Shown in pieces: positions 36,391 to 47,236 of a stretch of 64,000 bases of DNA (position 1 is the stretch's first letter; each line of letters begins with the position of its first letter). The notes under the pieces were generated by a model that saw nothing but the letters and a program-made list of their open reading frames with translations, had not been told where the DNA came from and searched no databases. Position numbers and translations under genes: made by a program. Origin of the DNA: Amoeboaphelidium protococcarum (Eukaryota; Aphelidiomycota; Aphelidea); the NCBI GenBank assembly GCA_023515745.1, contig JALECJ010000257.1:1366687-1430686 (forward strand), written 5' to 3'.

Positions 36391-36463
36391 TGCTCGGTAC
36401 AGGGATCGAACCTGGGACCTCAGCGTTATTAGCACTGCGCTCTACCGACTAAGCTAACCGAGA
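36391..36463 (-). tRNA. tRNA-Ile (AAT anticodon)
   Basis: Cloverleaf on the minus strand. T8-A9, a D arm GCTT/GAGC and the anticodon stem CAGTG/CGCTG are present. The loop CTAATAA gives anticodon AAT (I34 reads AUU/AUC/AUA). The T arm has loop TTCGATC and the discriminator is A. A run of six T follows, as for RNA polymerase III. The acceptor pairs 2-7 are good, but position 1 is T opposite C72, and C49 opposite T65 is also unpaired. No intron. Confidence 0.9.
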
Positions 36464-36492
36464 AATTCCCATTTCAGATGAATTTTAACTTA

Positions 36493-36781
36493 GGACAGAT
36501 TATATACACAATAGGAACAGACAGGAAGTTATATACAAGGACTAGGAGTCAAGCAGAGACACTAACAGAAATACGGGAAGATAAAATATGTTAATAAGAT
36601 AAATACTCTAATTAACACGTTAAGTGGAAGAAATCAATGTTCATAAGAGGCGCGCATATATACTGCAGATACTTGCCTATTCGAGATCTAATTGATGAAA
36701 GAGGCGCGCACTTGAAACAATGTTGATCATCTAAGCCCCATAGAGTCTTCTGTTGATACTTGATCGACGCGTGTGCTAACA
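36493..36781 (-). repeat. Dispersed repeat copy 1, upstream of tRNA-Ile
   Basis: About 289 bp, beginning TGTTAGCACACGCG on the minus strand and ending about 30 bp before the tRNA. It matches 51693-51975 over its whole length, with an identical core of about 80 bp (36583-36665). Beginning TG and ending near CA, sitting upstream of a tRNA gene, it resembles a solo LTR of a tRNA-targeting retrotransposon. No coding sequence inside and no clear target duplication. Confidence 0.75.
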
Positions 36782-37338
36782 TGAAAATTCCCAATTTACT
36801 GGCCCATATTTTAAAAATTTTGACACTTTTTTAAGCCAATCATATCAATACTTCCCATTCTTGACACCATGCTCGTCTAAAAAAATAACATTATAAATAA
36901 TCTAGAACTGGCGTAAAAGACGAATTAAATTGTATTTATAATAGACCACGCGTGTATCTAATTGAATCAACTAATAACTGCCAATAGAACTTCCAATTTT
37001 TACATTCAGCCAGTATATCATCTATTATAAGAACCATTAGAGATCCGTTCCACGACTCTATCAAATGTTATTTTTAGAGTTTATTACAGTCTTAACATAC
37101 TATGGCGAGAACCAAAAGTTATGAGAAAAGTTTAAATCTTTATTAATATTATTGTCTAATAATTACTTGCGCGTGTTCTAACGGAAATAAAGTTACGCAG
37201 GACGAGAGACATTTCAAATTCTACCAGTACTTACCAAAAAGTAACTTGGTGGTCACAAAACTATATACATATAACAATTTTATTCATCCTAAATATATAT
37301 TCACACAATATACCAACTACCATCAAACATTGAAAGGG
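36782..37338. other. AT-rich intergenic region
   Basis: About 557 bp, distinctly AT-rich (many A/T runs), between the repeat and the AOS1 stop. Nothing recognisable. Confidence 0.5.
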
Positions 37339-38373
37339 TCAGTTCAAAAAATGAACTATACCAGAGCTAGCATTCGCGTCAAAGACAAACGCATTCCTGA
37401 TAGGACAATCCTTGCCTGACAACAATCTCAGCAAATCCTGTGCCAAGATACCACCCAGAATTGCACCAGTTGTTGGTTCATCGCGTTCAACACTATTCTT
37501 TATAGATAAAAGTAGATCCGCATTAATGTAACTTTCAGGAAGATTCTTGGCCTTCACATACTCTTCAATGAACTCGTTGCACTTGGACTAATCTAAATCA
37601 CGCAAAGAAGACGCGCCATCATCATCACCTTGAACGTTTTAAAACAGAATCTGAAACGCGCAAAACAACGGCGACACGACGCGTGAAACCTTCTTGGTGG
37701 ATAGAGGAACTGTCTGTGATGGTAATTAAAAATCCAAGAGCTGCTCCAAGGACGGCCATTATGTTGAATGGTTCGTGTTGACTTGAACCGCCTCTTGATC
37801 CTGCTTTAGTTACTTGCTAGTCGTGTAGTATTGATGCTCTCTCGATCCCAAGTCATTTAGAATCCAGCCGTAATCACCCAGTGTGCAAGCAGAATACAGG
37901 GCCACATTCAACGGTCTGGTCACATTATCCAATCTCACCAACTAGGACCAATTGGTGGAACCGACCAAGACTATTACACTAAATTATGCGACAAATTGAG
38001 CATCATAAATCAAAGTGTCCGCGCCATCAGTGATAACATTGCACTTGACACGATGGTTAAGCTCATTCAAGTAATCTTGCAAGTATTCAGCAACGAAATC
38101 ATGCGTGCGGTCCTGGCCATCGACACCACTCAGAACAAAAGTACTTGTGGACTACTCACAACCGTCAATCTTCTACTAACTGAGCAAAGTAATAGACCCA
38201 ACACCGGCTAGTGCAAGATTCTTCAGAGTTTCAATAGCCAAGTTGGACTTTAAATCACCACAGAGCAATGTTGAGGAGCTTCTCAATTTCTGCTATCCAC
38301 CGAGTCCCCACAATCTTATCTATCGATCATACAGAGCTGCCTCATCAGCTGATATCTACTATTCCATCGTCAT
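37339..38373 (-). CDS. AOS1: SUMO-activating enzyme subunit 1 (AOS1/SAE1)
   Basis: Non-catalytic half of the SUMO E1, pairing with UBA2 in the nucleus. One exon, 344 residues, like human SAE1. N-terminus ISADEAALYDRQIRLWGLGGQQKLRSSSTLLCGDLKSNLAIETLKNLALAGVGSITLL is the adenylation-fold signature with the conserved YDRQIRLWG. The ending VERDEPTTGAILGGILAQDLLRLLSGKD ... NAFVFDANASSGIVHFL matches the family C-terminus. It lacks the UBA2 catalytic cysteine domain, as expected. MTMEQQ start at 38373; divergent from GCSH with about 200 bp between. Confidence 0.94.
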
Positions 38374-38575
38374 ATTATCTTTCAAAGGGAACTTATGCCT
38401 AAAAAAGTGCTCAGTATATACAGTGTAATAAGCTTTAGATAAAGAGAAGGCAAGACAAAGATTCGACGCGCTTTACGAATGGCGAGATCGTTTTTCGTCG
38501 CGCTGTGTAAAAGAGAACTTCCTTTGACTTTCTGAAGTAAGTAGGACAACTAAATTAAATCTCATATACTCCATC
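38374..38575. promoter_or_regulatory. Divergent promoter AOS1 / GCSH
   Basis: About 200 bp between two divergent starts. It contains a CG cluster (TTCGACGCGCTTT ... GGCGAGATCGTTTTTCGTCGCGCTG near 38461-38503). Same word type as in front of other genes. Promoter role inferred. Confidence 0.4.
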
Positions 38576-39152
38576 ATGCTTAATATTACTAAATTGCGTT
38601 CAACTTTGACTCTCCGCAATCGCGGTTATAGTCGCTTCATGTGTAAGTTAATTATCTGATCTATAAACTTAAGCCGGCCATATATTTTGTAAAGGTAGCA
38701 AGTGTTAAAAAGTTCACGCTTGAGCATGAGTGGATCAGCGTGGACAAGAGCGGAAAGATTGGAACTATTGGCATTACTGATTACGCGCAGAGAGCACTTG
38801 GAGATGTTGTGTTTGTTGAAGTTCCGCCTGTTGGAAAGCAGTTAGAGTAGAAGAACGTCTTGGGAGCGGTCGAGTCTGTGAAGGCGGCCAGCGACATTTA
38901 CACTCCAGTCTCTGGCAAGGTGGTTGAGAGCAATACAGAGCTAGAGTCATCGCCGTCCATGATCAACAGCGATCCTGAAGGTGAAGGTAGGCTACTTTTT
39001 TTAGAACGTATTTGGGCGAACATTCATTTCCATTTTCTCACTAAGAATGTGTAGGTTGGATGGCAAAGGTGGAGTTGAGTGATCCATCCTAGCTTGATCA
39101 GTTGTTGGACGCAGACGCGTACAAGCAACATTGTGAGAGCTCTGAAGATTGA
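38576..39152 (+). CDS. GCV3: Glycine cleavage system H protein
   Basis: Mitochondrial lipoyl carrier of the glycine cleavage complex. Three exons (38576-38642, 38699-38986, 39055-39152) give 150 residues. The first exon encodes a basic, hydroxylated presequence ([21 protein letters not shown]). The mature part has [43 protein letters not shown]. The lipoylation lysine is in [18 protein letters not shown]. The end has [33 protein letters not shown]. This is the most intron-dense short gene in the window. Confidence 0.96.
38643..38698 (+). other. Intron 1 of GCSH
   Basis: 56 nt, GTAAGTTA donor and AAAGGTAG acceptor. It ends the presequence exon. An AG four bases upstream would break the frame. 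Confidence 0.85.
38987..39054 (+). other. Intron 2 of GCSH
   Basis: 68 nt, GTAGGCTA donor and AATGTGTAG acceptor, splitting the conserved EGEGW in phase 1. Confidence 0.9.
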
Positions 39153-39200
39153 AAAGCGTTAAAGCAGATAAGATAATGAATAAATATAATACATTATTGT

Positions 39201-41361
39201 TCATGTAAACATATATATGGCACTCTTGAGAGAACTTGCATTTAGTTCTTTCAATGCTTTCTGTTAAGATTAAGGATACATGACCTGAGACTGATCCATT
39301 AGAGTCTAATAGGCATACATGACTTCATTCAAATTGTAATTGGAGTAATCAGCAGTGTGACTGGTAATCAACTATGCAATTATTTTCACTTTTGTCTCGT
39401 AATCCTTATACCTTGATTCATTTACTAGCTGTAGTGCCACATGAGAACTCAGATATTGCAATTCTGCATCCCCTTTCAACGTCATTTATAACAGTGTTTC
39501 CACTTCTAATGATGCAGACTCATAATCTTTCATTTAAACGTTATACCAACCTGTGAGTATCAATTTTATTAGCTATATTCTTTACTTGTCGAAGGGGAGA
39601 GCAATCACACGATTAATCAAGTCATCAATGACACTGAGCCATTCATACGCCAAATGGCCACTACGCTCATTAATATCAGCTGTGCACTTGAACAAAATCT
39701 AGTCCACCACTCTCTACACTTCAAGTGAATATGATCCAAACTCAAATGCGTACGGTTACTTTAACTTGTTAATAGTAGATAGCTTTTAAAATAAAGACTT
39801 GGCAGCTTTCACATCTTTACAGCACATACTCGATAGATGATCTACTAAATACTCGATTCCATCTTTATCAAATTAAAGATGACTCAAATGTCGCTGCAGA
39901 TCATTCGCAAGCAAGTCAGCATAGTAAAAAGTTTAAAGACGCAATATTCCGCGTTCTAGTATAGTTAATATTTAGTCTTTCAGTGGCAACTTTAAAAACT
40001 TGTCCAGTTACAAAAACAGACTTTTATCAGGCAATTCAAACAGATCCACGTCCTTAAACTCTACAAGATTCATATCATAGAGATACTCACCTATTAATCG
40101 CAAATCTTTATTCTACTCTTCAGCAAATTCCAAAGCAATGCTTGTACAATTAGTCACAAAGTCCACATTCAGACTTCTCTTTAAACGATTCTAAATGATC
40201 AATTCATCTAAATCATTATCAATCTATACATTATCTGCATTTAAATCTTTCTGCAATTACAACTACTATTTAATCTAATCATATTCAACCCAGTCTTTAT
40301 CACGAAAGTTTAGAGGAGCATCTCGGTACGCATCAACTAGAAGCTGAGAAGAGTCTAAACTGCAAACCTCTGGCAGGTGATCGATAATTGATAGCAAATC
40401 ATCTACAGAGATATCACTTTTATGTCTAGTCAACAGTATGCAAATCGATTCAATCGTCTAACGCTCAGCCATCCAACCTGCAATACTTTACAGTGATAAT
40501 TGACTCCATTCAGCATACAATTGAGTGAATGTATAATCGGACATTACCAGCTTGAATTCTGGCAATCTCAATAGACATTCCAAAGTTTACAATTTATCTA
40601 AACAGCGCAAAAGACAAAACCTTTGCTAGCAGAATGTCAATAATCTAAGCTCATCATTATCTGATTAATCTTTAGTCAGAACAACTTTATCTAGTCGTGA
40701 TTATAAGTCTGTATCACCTTCAGAAGAGCAGAGTTCATCCAACACATTAGTAAGACTGATTCCATAATTGCATAAATATAATTAAGGTTCTACATTGCAG
40801 CATACAGTTGATATACATTGCTAAATCTACCAATGAACATCTTGAATTCTATGCAACACTTTCTTGATCAAGTCAACATCTTTAATCCGAGTATTCATCC
40901 ACTAATGTTTAAACACTGAATCCTAGCTCAAACTGTACTATTTAGCAATACTCAGAGCCTCCTCATACTGACCGAGTTACAATTTACTTTGCACAATATT
41001 CAGCGGCGTAGTCTCAGTAATTGAAGTCAGTTTAAACTGACGACTCTCAACACTGACTATACGCTCAGGAAGTTGAGTGTCAAATATCTTGAATCCGGTG
41101 ACAAGGTTCAAAATCTGTGCCAGTGGATAAAGCAATTATTAAGCCAGAAAACTTTCATTCCGCCTCTTTTCAACTACAATACTATTAATGATACTATAAA
41201 TTTTTCTAATTAATATGGTTAAAGACAAGAATCTAACCTTTCATACTGACTGGCAAATCGATTAATATCACGTAGAATTTAGACTAAACTAAGCCAACAA
41301 GGACTGAAAGTGAAGATGGAGGGAACGCGAAAGATGCGCGCGAGTATTAAACGCGTTTCAT
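39201..41361 (-). CDS. Sec39-domain protein (Dsl1/NRZ tethering complex)
   Basis: ER tethering-complex subunit for Golgi-to-ER vesicles. The main exon (39201-41173) is open for 657 codons. It carries the Sec39 pattern QYEEALSIAKQYSLSQDSVFKHQW, VLHRIQDVHWQIQQCI, LYLCNYGISLTNVLDEL, then long helical repeats ending in LIRVIALPF-like helices and QQKALKEL. A tentative first exon (41247-41361, MKRVQYSRASF) joins through a 73-nt intron (GTATGA donor) in phase, giving 695 residues, the size of yeast Sec39. The preceding segment EESFLA...TSITETTPLNIVQSKLQLG matches the run-up to Sec39 in animal NBAS. The start is uncertain. Confidence 0.75.
41174..41246 (-). other. Putative intron in the Sec39 gene
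   Basis: 73 nt, GTATGAAAGG donor and GTATTGTAG acceptor. It is the only splice I found that gives the Sec39 frame a Met. Confidence 0.5.
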
Positions 41362-41455
41362 CAAAGCATCATAAGGGTGATCACAATGTAATAGCTCCTG
41401 GTATGAAGATTAAAGAGAGGAAGATATAGTGGAAATACATATCTGAAATTATATT

Positions 41456-43170
41456 TCACTAGTCCAACTTCAGCTTTGATGCAGATTTTGAGAGACCACC
41501 TACAATGTTGCCTTGTGAGTCGGTCTTTACCTTGTGAACTATGGAACTCATTTCAAGCACTAACATCTCTGATGGCGACGAGTCACTACGATCTTCGTTA
41601 TTCACAACGTCGATCATTTGATTTGAGGTAAATCGAAACTATTCTACAACTTCAAACGGATCGCCAGATTGTTGTAATTTCAACACGACGACATGGCCAC
41701 TTTTAAACTGTAAAAGTATCTTCTGCTTGCTATACCACCTAGCATTGATGATACAACTGTCAACTTTACATAGGCTTTGTACTTGGTCAAGTTTAATACA
41801 TTGCATTAAAGCATCATCCAGCTATTCATGCTTCAAACTGGTATTATAAAATCGCATACTTCCATTAGCAGAGAGTGTAAGTAGATGTTAATTACAATCA
41901 CTATAATCGACACTGACCACACAACTAGCATCGCCAGAAACTTGGTCATTCGTCCTTGATCTAAACAAAGGTGTAAAGTTGAGTGACTGAAGCCATGAAC
42001 GTCTCAACTACATATAATCTTCATCACCATTAACTTTGTACAATGGCTGTAAGAATGGCTCTTTCATTATAGGTTTGAACACTTGAATATGATCTTTAGA
42101 GCTAGTTCCAGCAACAACAATCAGTTGCTAATCCGATTCAGACTTAATTATACGACCGCACAAGACATTCGACAGAGAGGAGACATTGAATGAATGGTGA
42201 TAAGCTATATTCGTACCAGTGTCTGCCTACTGCCTAGAATACTTTTCAAATAATACAGAAGCTTTACCATCCAATTACTTGCTTTATAGAGCATAGAGAT
42301 AGTAAAACTCTAATTTACCAGACAGAGAACCAAGAATTAACTCATATCTATACCGCCGCGATTAATACAATGATCTGCCATTAACGTGAGGATCCATCCA
42401 GTCAATAAATACAATTAACTTGTCTCTATCAGAAGACGACTTGCTTTATTCTTGAGCATTTAAATCAAAATGCTAAAGGTAAAACACCAGTTGTTACTGG
42501 TCAACGTTGATGATATCGACAGAGCCATCGCAATAACTTATGGCGAGCAATTTACCATCAAAAGACCATTTCGTTCGACGCAACTCCAAAAAGTTACGCT
42601 GAGGTGAATGGACTTTAACTTCAAAACTCTGGGCACTATCTCTATCCCATATTAAGACATGATCATCCATCAATACTGCCACATGCTAGCCATTAGGACT
42701 CGTAGCGATTTGCCATTAAGTTTTATTACACAGACTATGCGCCATTTACAAACTTATATCATACTATCGCGCTATATTCACCTCATCGCCTAAAGTCTTC
42801 GTCTACTTTGTGCTAAGGCCAGTAAGATAATAAAGTAACAACCATAGAGTTCGAAGTACAAGTCGAAACAACCATTAGAATCCAGAGACGGTAAGCTTTT
42901 GACTTTTGAGCTTACGGTTTACCAACTCTTACAATCTGCCCAAACTATCATCTGGTCTCCATTCCGCTATTAATTCCTTATTGAATAATTGGGCCATATC
43001 GGAAGTATAATAATAACGCTCTACTTTAAATTGGTAGACTGAATAGGGAGATGGAAACGTTCCTACCACACTCTGTAGAAACAAAGATGAACGAGATTCA
43101 CGAAATCTATCGCTTTTCGGTCGCTTTGGTTTAGAGGCCAAATAAGCGATCCTACTTTTTTTCTATTCAT
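41456..43170 (-). CDS. NBAS N-terminal-like WD40 protein
   Basis: Exons 43156-43170 (MNRKK) and 41456-43072 give 543 residues. The core matches the beta-propeller N-terminus of NBAS: WQIATSPNGQHVAVLMDDHVLIWDRDSAQSF, then FLELRRTKWSFDGKLLAISYCDGSVDIINV, and later propeller strands such as HLLTLSANGSMRFYNTSL and ARWYSKQKILLQFKSGHVVVLKL. It lies directly upstream of the Sec39-domain gene on the same strand. In animals both parts form one protein. Here a TGA at 41456 and a promoter-like CG cluster (41325-41360) suggest two genes. A 250-nt intron joining them is the alternative. Confidence 0.68.
43073..43155 (-). other. Putative intron in the NBAS-N-like gene
   Basis: 83 nt, GTAGGATC donor and a pyrimidine-rich TTTGTTTCTACAG acceptor. 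Joins MNRKK to SVVGTFPSP in phase. Confidence 0.6.
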
Positions 43171-43523
43171 GAATACAATATGAAAACGCGTAAAAAGTAT
43201 TTAATCAAGAACTGCTGTGATTTACAGTCAATTACATAGCACTTCTTCATAAATGTCAGATTCCTATATGATTACACATATAACCCCAGCTCTTCGATTT
43301 CTCCCACCCACTCGATCTCAGGATCTTGTGGTCCAACGCAATCAAATTGGGAAGATGAGAAATGGTTTGTATGATAGGACGCATTTGATTTAACTTTTTT
43401 ATTATTATTGTCAAAAACATTTATATTTTCTTTATCATCATCATCCCTTTAGCTTGGTATAACTAAGGAACTAATCCACGCGTTGAGGCGTATGCAGACA
43501 CGATTGAAAGACGCGTCAAGATT

Positions 43524-44537
43524 TCATCGGGCTAAAGCAAGGGCCGTGATGATACATGCCAGTGCTATTATTCCTAGGATAAAAGCTGTGAGCTAATATC
43601 TCTGAGTATACCACGGACGACGCCAAGCCTTGGTGGAATCTTCATCTGAGCATGTGATATCTCGAACAGATTCAAGCTTGTGCAAAGTGATTCTCTGGTT
43701 AGTCATCATTCGATTGAGACGCTTCACCAACGGCTAAATGTCGTTTGAATGATGGCTCACAGAAACAATAGACTCGGCCTTTTCTTAATTAACCAAGGTA
43801 ACAGCTGACTGGATGTTATGATCTGCTTTAATGCCATGTGAAATTGCTTAATCCTGCTGCATTTGCACAATATGCACTTGCTTAATGTCTTAATGGTGGG
43901 AACTCTTCTCAACGATTTACCTCTGTTACATTTTCTGTCTCCTCTACTCTTTTCTCTCATCTTCAGACAGCGGCAATTTGTGTTGGCGAATCTATTCAAT
44001 AACTTTCAATCTTAAATGTTGAAATCGCTCGCATTGTTCTTTAAATTGCTTTGACAGTTTCAGCTCTTGCTTCTTCATATCAATCAGCTGAGGATCAATA
44101 TTACGTATTATTGCAAGTTAATCTTGGCTAAAGGTAATCTTTTGCTGCCCGCTGCTTTTGAGATCAGTTAGCTAGGCTTGATCATCATCAGATATGATTT
44201 CCATTGATATGCTCTCAAAATCGAGATTGTTCATGTCATCAATACCAAGATCCAACTGAGCATCAGTCATTGCGGTGAGATCAATAACGCTGATACTCAA
44301 ATCTTTTATGTTAACAACAGTATCAAGACACAGCTAGTTGACAGTGTGTCGCATTTACGCAGAGTCTATCTAATCAGCTGCTCCTGTAAAAATACCGAAT
44401 CTTGGTAGGTAAGCTTCAATCCTATCTATCTGAGGGCGCAGTTTACTCGTTATGTCATACTGTGTTTATCCAAAGAGCTTTTACCATTTATCTCGGAAAA
44501 TTGAATCGGACTATTAAGTGAAATCTTGATGTGCCAT
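43524..44537 (-). CDS. Tail-anchored coiled-coil protein, SNARE-like layout
   Basis: One exon, 337 residues. The C-terminus is a single hydrophobic helix followed by a short tail (AFILGIIALACIITALALAR). A long charged/Q-rich coiled coil lies before it (KKQELKLSKQFKEQCERFQHLRLKVIEQIRQHKLPL), with a heptad-like membrane-proximal region (SAVTLVNQEKAESIVSVSHHSNDIQPLVKRLNRMMTNQ). This is the layout of a Q-SNARE or another tail-anchored ER/Golgi protein. I do not recognise a specific SNARE signature. The neighbouring Sec39/NBAS genes make an ER-tethering link tempting but unproven. Confidence 0.6.
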
Positions 44538-44818
44538 ACTGACTTTGCACTTGTTATTAAGTGGGGTGAAAAGTTTAAAAGCTACTGAAAGAAGTTGAAA
44601 CAGAGATTGTTTGATCTCGGCAGAAATGTTAAAAATATCCCACCCTTCAAGACTGCGGAACTTGTAGTCAAAACGCTACTTAGATTACACTCTTTCAAAA
44701 GTTAATTATAATTCCTATTGTCAATTAGTTATAGACACACGACCATTGGTAGTCCTATGGTTTGAAACTTGAAATTCATTTTACGCCATTTCAACAACAA
44801 AATTATCCGTTCAAAATA

Positions 44819-46390
44819 TCAGTGAATACTCAATGCTTGCAAATAATTTTCAAGATCCAATAATCCCCAACGATGCTCCTACAGCTACAAGCAGTTCTCA
44901 ACAATCTTATGAATAAAAGTGCTATACTGAGCGAACGCACTCATCCACGCGACTTGATCTAGATTTAAATCACACCATGACATTCTCTCCTCTAGCGTTG
45001 ACCTTCTGTCGACTATAAAGTCCCAAATGAAGTTACTTGACGTCCATTGCAATATCATGACTCCTATCAACCACATATCGTGATTCGCCGAAACCGGGCC
45101 ATCAGGAGCTCTGTCACGCGCTTAAAGAGGCTTTGGTGCAGACGTGTTCTATTAAGTTGACATATCATAATCAATCAAAACAATAGTTTTGCTATCTTTC
45201 CAGCAAATGTTCGCTGCACGAATGTCACAGTGGCAAGATGTTAGCTTCGTTGACAGCTGGCTCAATATATCCACCAATTGAACTAAGACCTCTTTCAGCT
45301 ACAACATATCCAATGGTGGATTGCTATGAAGATCACCACGTTCGTATAATGGCATACATAATAAGTTTCGTCTAAATCTCCAATCTTTGCAAAAGGTATC
45401 ATCTGAAATCAGCGAGTAATCTATTACATTGTCATTCCCAGACCACAGGCTATATAATTTATATACACGCTTATTAGTTTTGTCAACATAGATAGGATTA
45501 TAGAAAGACGGGGCAGCAGATAAATGGGAAGAATCTTACTCGCGAAATCACCGACACTAAATTGGGTGGCACCCAGCAATAATTCGCTCTGTGGTGTAAC
45601 AAGGCTACCTTCTTATCAATCAGACGATCTTAAACTCGTACAGCCCACAGCACCCAATGGAATAACATTTGAGCCATTCTGGGGCCACTTAAGTATTCTG
45701 AACAGTGAACTGCTATATTACCGGCATAAATCTCACTCAAATCGACATAAATCATAAACAAAGATCTGTGCGACAGCAAAGGAGCATACACATACCAGTT
45801 ATCGCCATATATAGACTGAATCTCAGCTGGTGGAAGCATAGGAAAGACGCGTAGAATGTAGCTGATGGTGTACAAAGCAGTCTGGCGTACATCATCTTAA
45901 ATCTAGTACAGAGTCTTTCCTTGCAATAAGACATCTCTTTTTACCTCTGCAAGAGCACCAATAATGTCAGTAGAATCAACATTCACAAGCATGAAATCAG
46001 GTTGACTACTGCGAGGACAAAAGACTCTTGGCTGCAGCGGATTATTGGAAGTGTCAAAGCCTAAAGTCGTGGGAATCTCCTTGCCAATCGCCCATCTATA
46101 ATCCTCACGCCCAATCACTTATAAACTAACATCCAGCAGCTTCTTTACAAGAGGCTGAGTATCTTTCACTTCATCTGAATCTGGAAGATTAGATTATTTG
46201 TTCAGTTCAGTCACGATCTATTGCAAGCCAAGCCGTTCGCTAAATATACTTTTTGTTGATCATCAAGGCCACTGCAAAGTTTGGTTATAATTTCAGACGA
46301 CTCAGCAGCATGCAAACGCAGTTTAGACGCTACTGAGCGAGAAACTTGACTACTTTCACTGACATTGTGCTATTGCGCGTGTATTTGCAT
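44819..46390 (-). CDS. PD-(D/E)XK nuclease-like domain fused to a protein-kinase-like domain
   Basis: Three exons read in phase: 46250-46390, 45609-46217, 44819-45538 (489 residues). Residues about 85-210 look like a restriction-endonuclease fold: P120-D121 in SSQPDFMLVNV, then E138-V-K140 in GALAEVKRDV. Residues about 255-420 look like a divergent kinase: catalytic Asp355 in SCHCDIRAANICW, a DFG equivalent in IVLIDYDMS, and NHDMWLIGVMIL in place of the usual DxWxxG helix. No signal peptide. Nuclease-kinase fusions are known among Crinkler/RHS-type effectors and fungal FunK1-like kinases; that link is inference. The 32-nt first intron (46218-46249) is unusually short, so the N-terminus is the weakest part. 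Confidence 0.62.
45539..45608 (-). other. Intron joining nuclease and kinase exons
   Basis: 70 nt, AAG|GTAGCC donor and TTTCGCGAG acceptor, phase 0. Without it the nuclease frame ends at a TGA before the kinase part. Confidence 0.6.
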
Positions 46391-46516
46391 TATTGATGAG
46401 AGTCTTTTACTAAAGAGAAATGTTGAAAGTCAATAAAATAAAACTAAAGCTAAAGTAGTAATCAAACTCAAAAAGTAAGGTATTCCATTTCAATCAAACA
46501 GCTTCATAGTCATCAC

Positions 46517-46897
46517 TCAATAATACGCTTCAACTCCAGTGCTCTGGATAGTAACAATAGAGTTGTTTTCCACCAGTAAGACATTTGGGTCACTCTACAA
46601 GTAGATCACAGAGGCTGTGCCATTCTCTTTAGGCACATCATACGCGTATCCCAAAAAGAAATCCGGCGTCGTATAGTTGTTAATCACGTAACCACCAAAC
46701 TTCAGTGTGATATTATATTAAGAGGATTCAATGTAGGTCCACAACGTCGTATTTAGAAATTGCACGATATAAGAGCTGTTAACAGAATTCTAATTGATAT
46801 CTTCTTCAGTCTAGGTGCGCGGAGGATAACCAACCATTCCATAAACTGCAGACACAACAATCAGCAATAACATGCACAAAGACTTGATGTGAATCAT
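46517..46897 (-). CDS. Small secreted protein, unknown family
   Basis: One exon, 126 residues. The N-terminus is a clear signal peptide (MIHIKSLCMLLLIVVSAVYG). The mature part is small, Asn/Thr/Tyr-rich, with several NxS/T sites (NSSY, NTTL, NITL, NYTT, NGTA, NNSI) and no cysteine after cleavage. I recognise no family. It sits just upstream of the nuclease-kinase gene on the same strand. Secretion is well supported; function is not known. Confidence 0.68.
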
Positions 46898-47236
46898 GTT
46901 CTAAATATAATAATCAAATTCAATCAGATAAAAGTGGTTACAGTATAAAGAAAAGAATAAAGTGGTCACGAGATTAAAGGAGGAGTAATTCTGATTCAAA
47001 GAGTCAGTGGATTAAGTGATTGGTCCATTTGGGTTAGGCCGCACTCGACTTTAACCAATTGAAGCACCTGTACCACACTATGATTGATGTTGTGTCGAAA
47101 GTGAATTGAAGCTAATAATACACGAAATCAAAATAAAATGCAATATGAGCATTTAGCTACTATAGTGAGTCATTAAACACTTTACGAATTTATTCAAACT
47201 ACGATTCATACTTTAATTGCAATACTTCAGAGCAAA

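Noticed and set aside
45500-45640. Frameshifts making the nuclease-kinase gene a pseudogene
   Set aside because: A single 70-nt GT-AG intron joins the two frames cleanly in phase.
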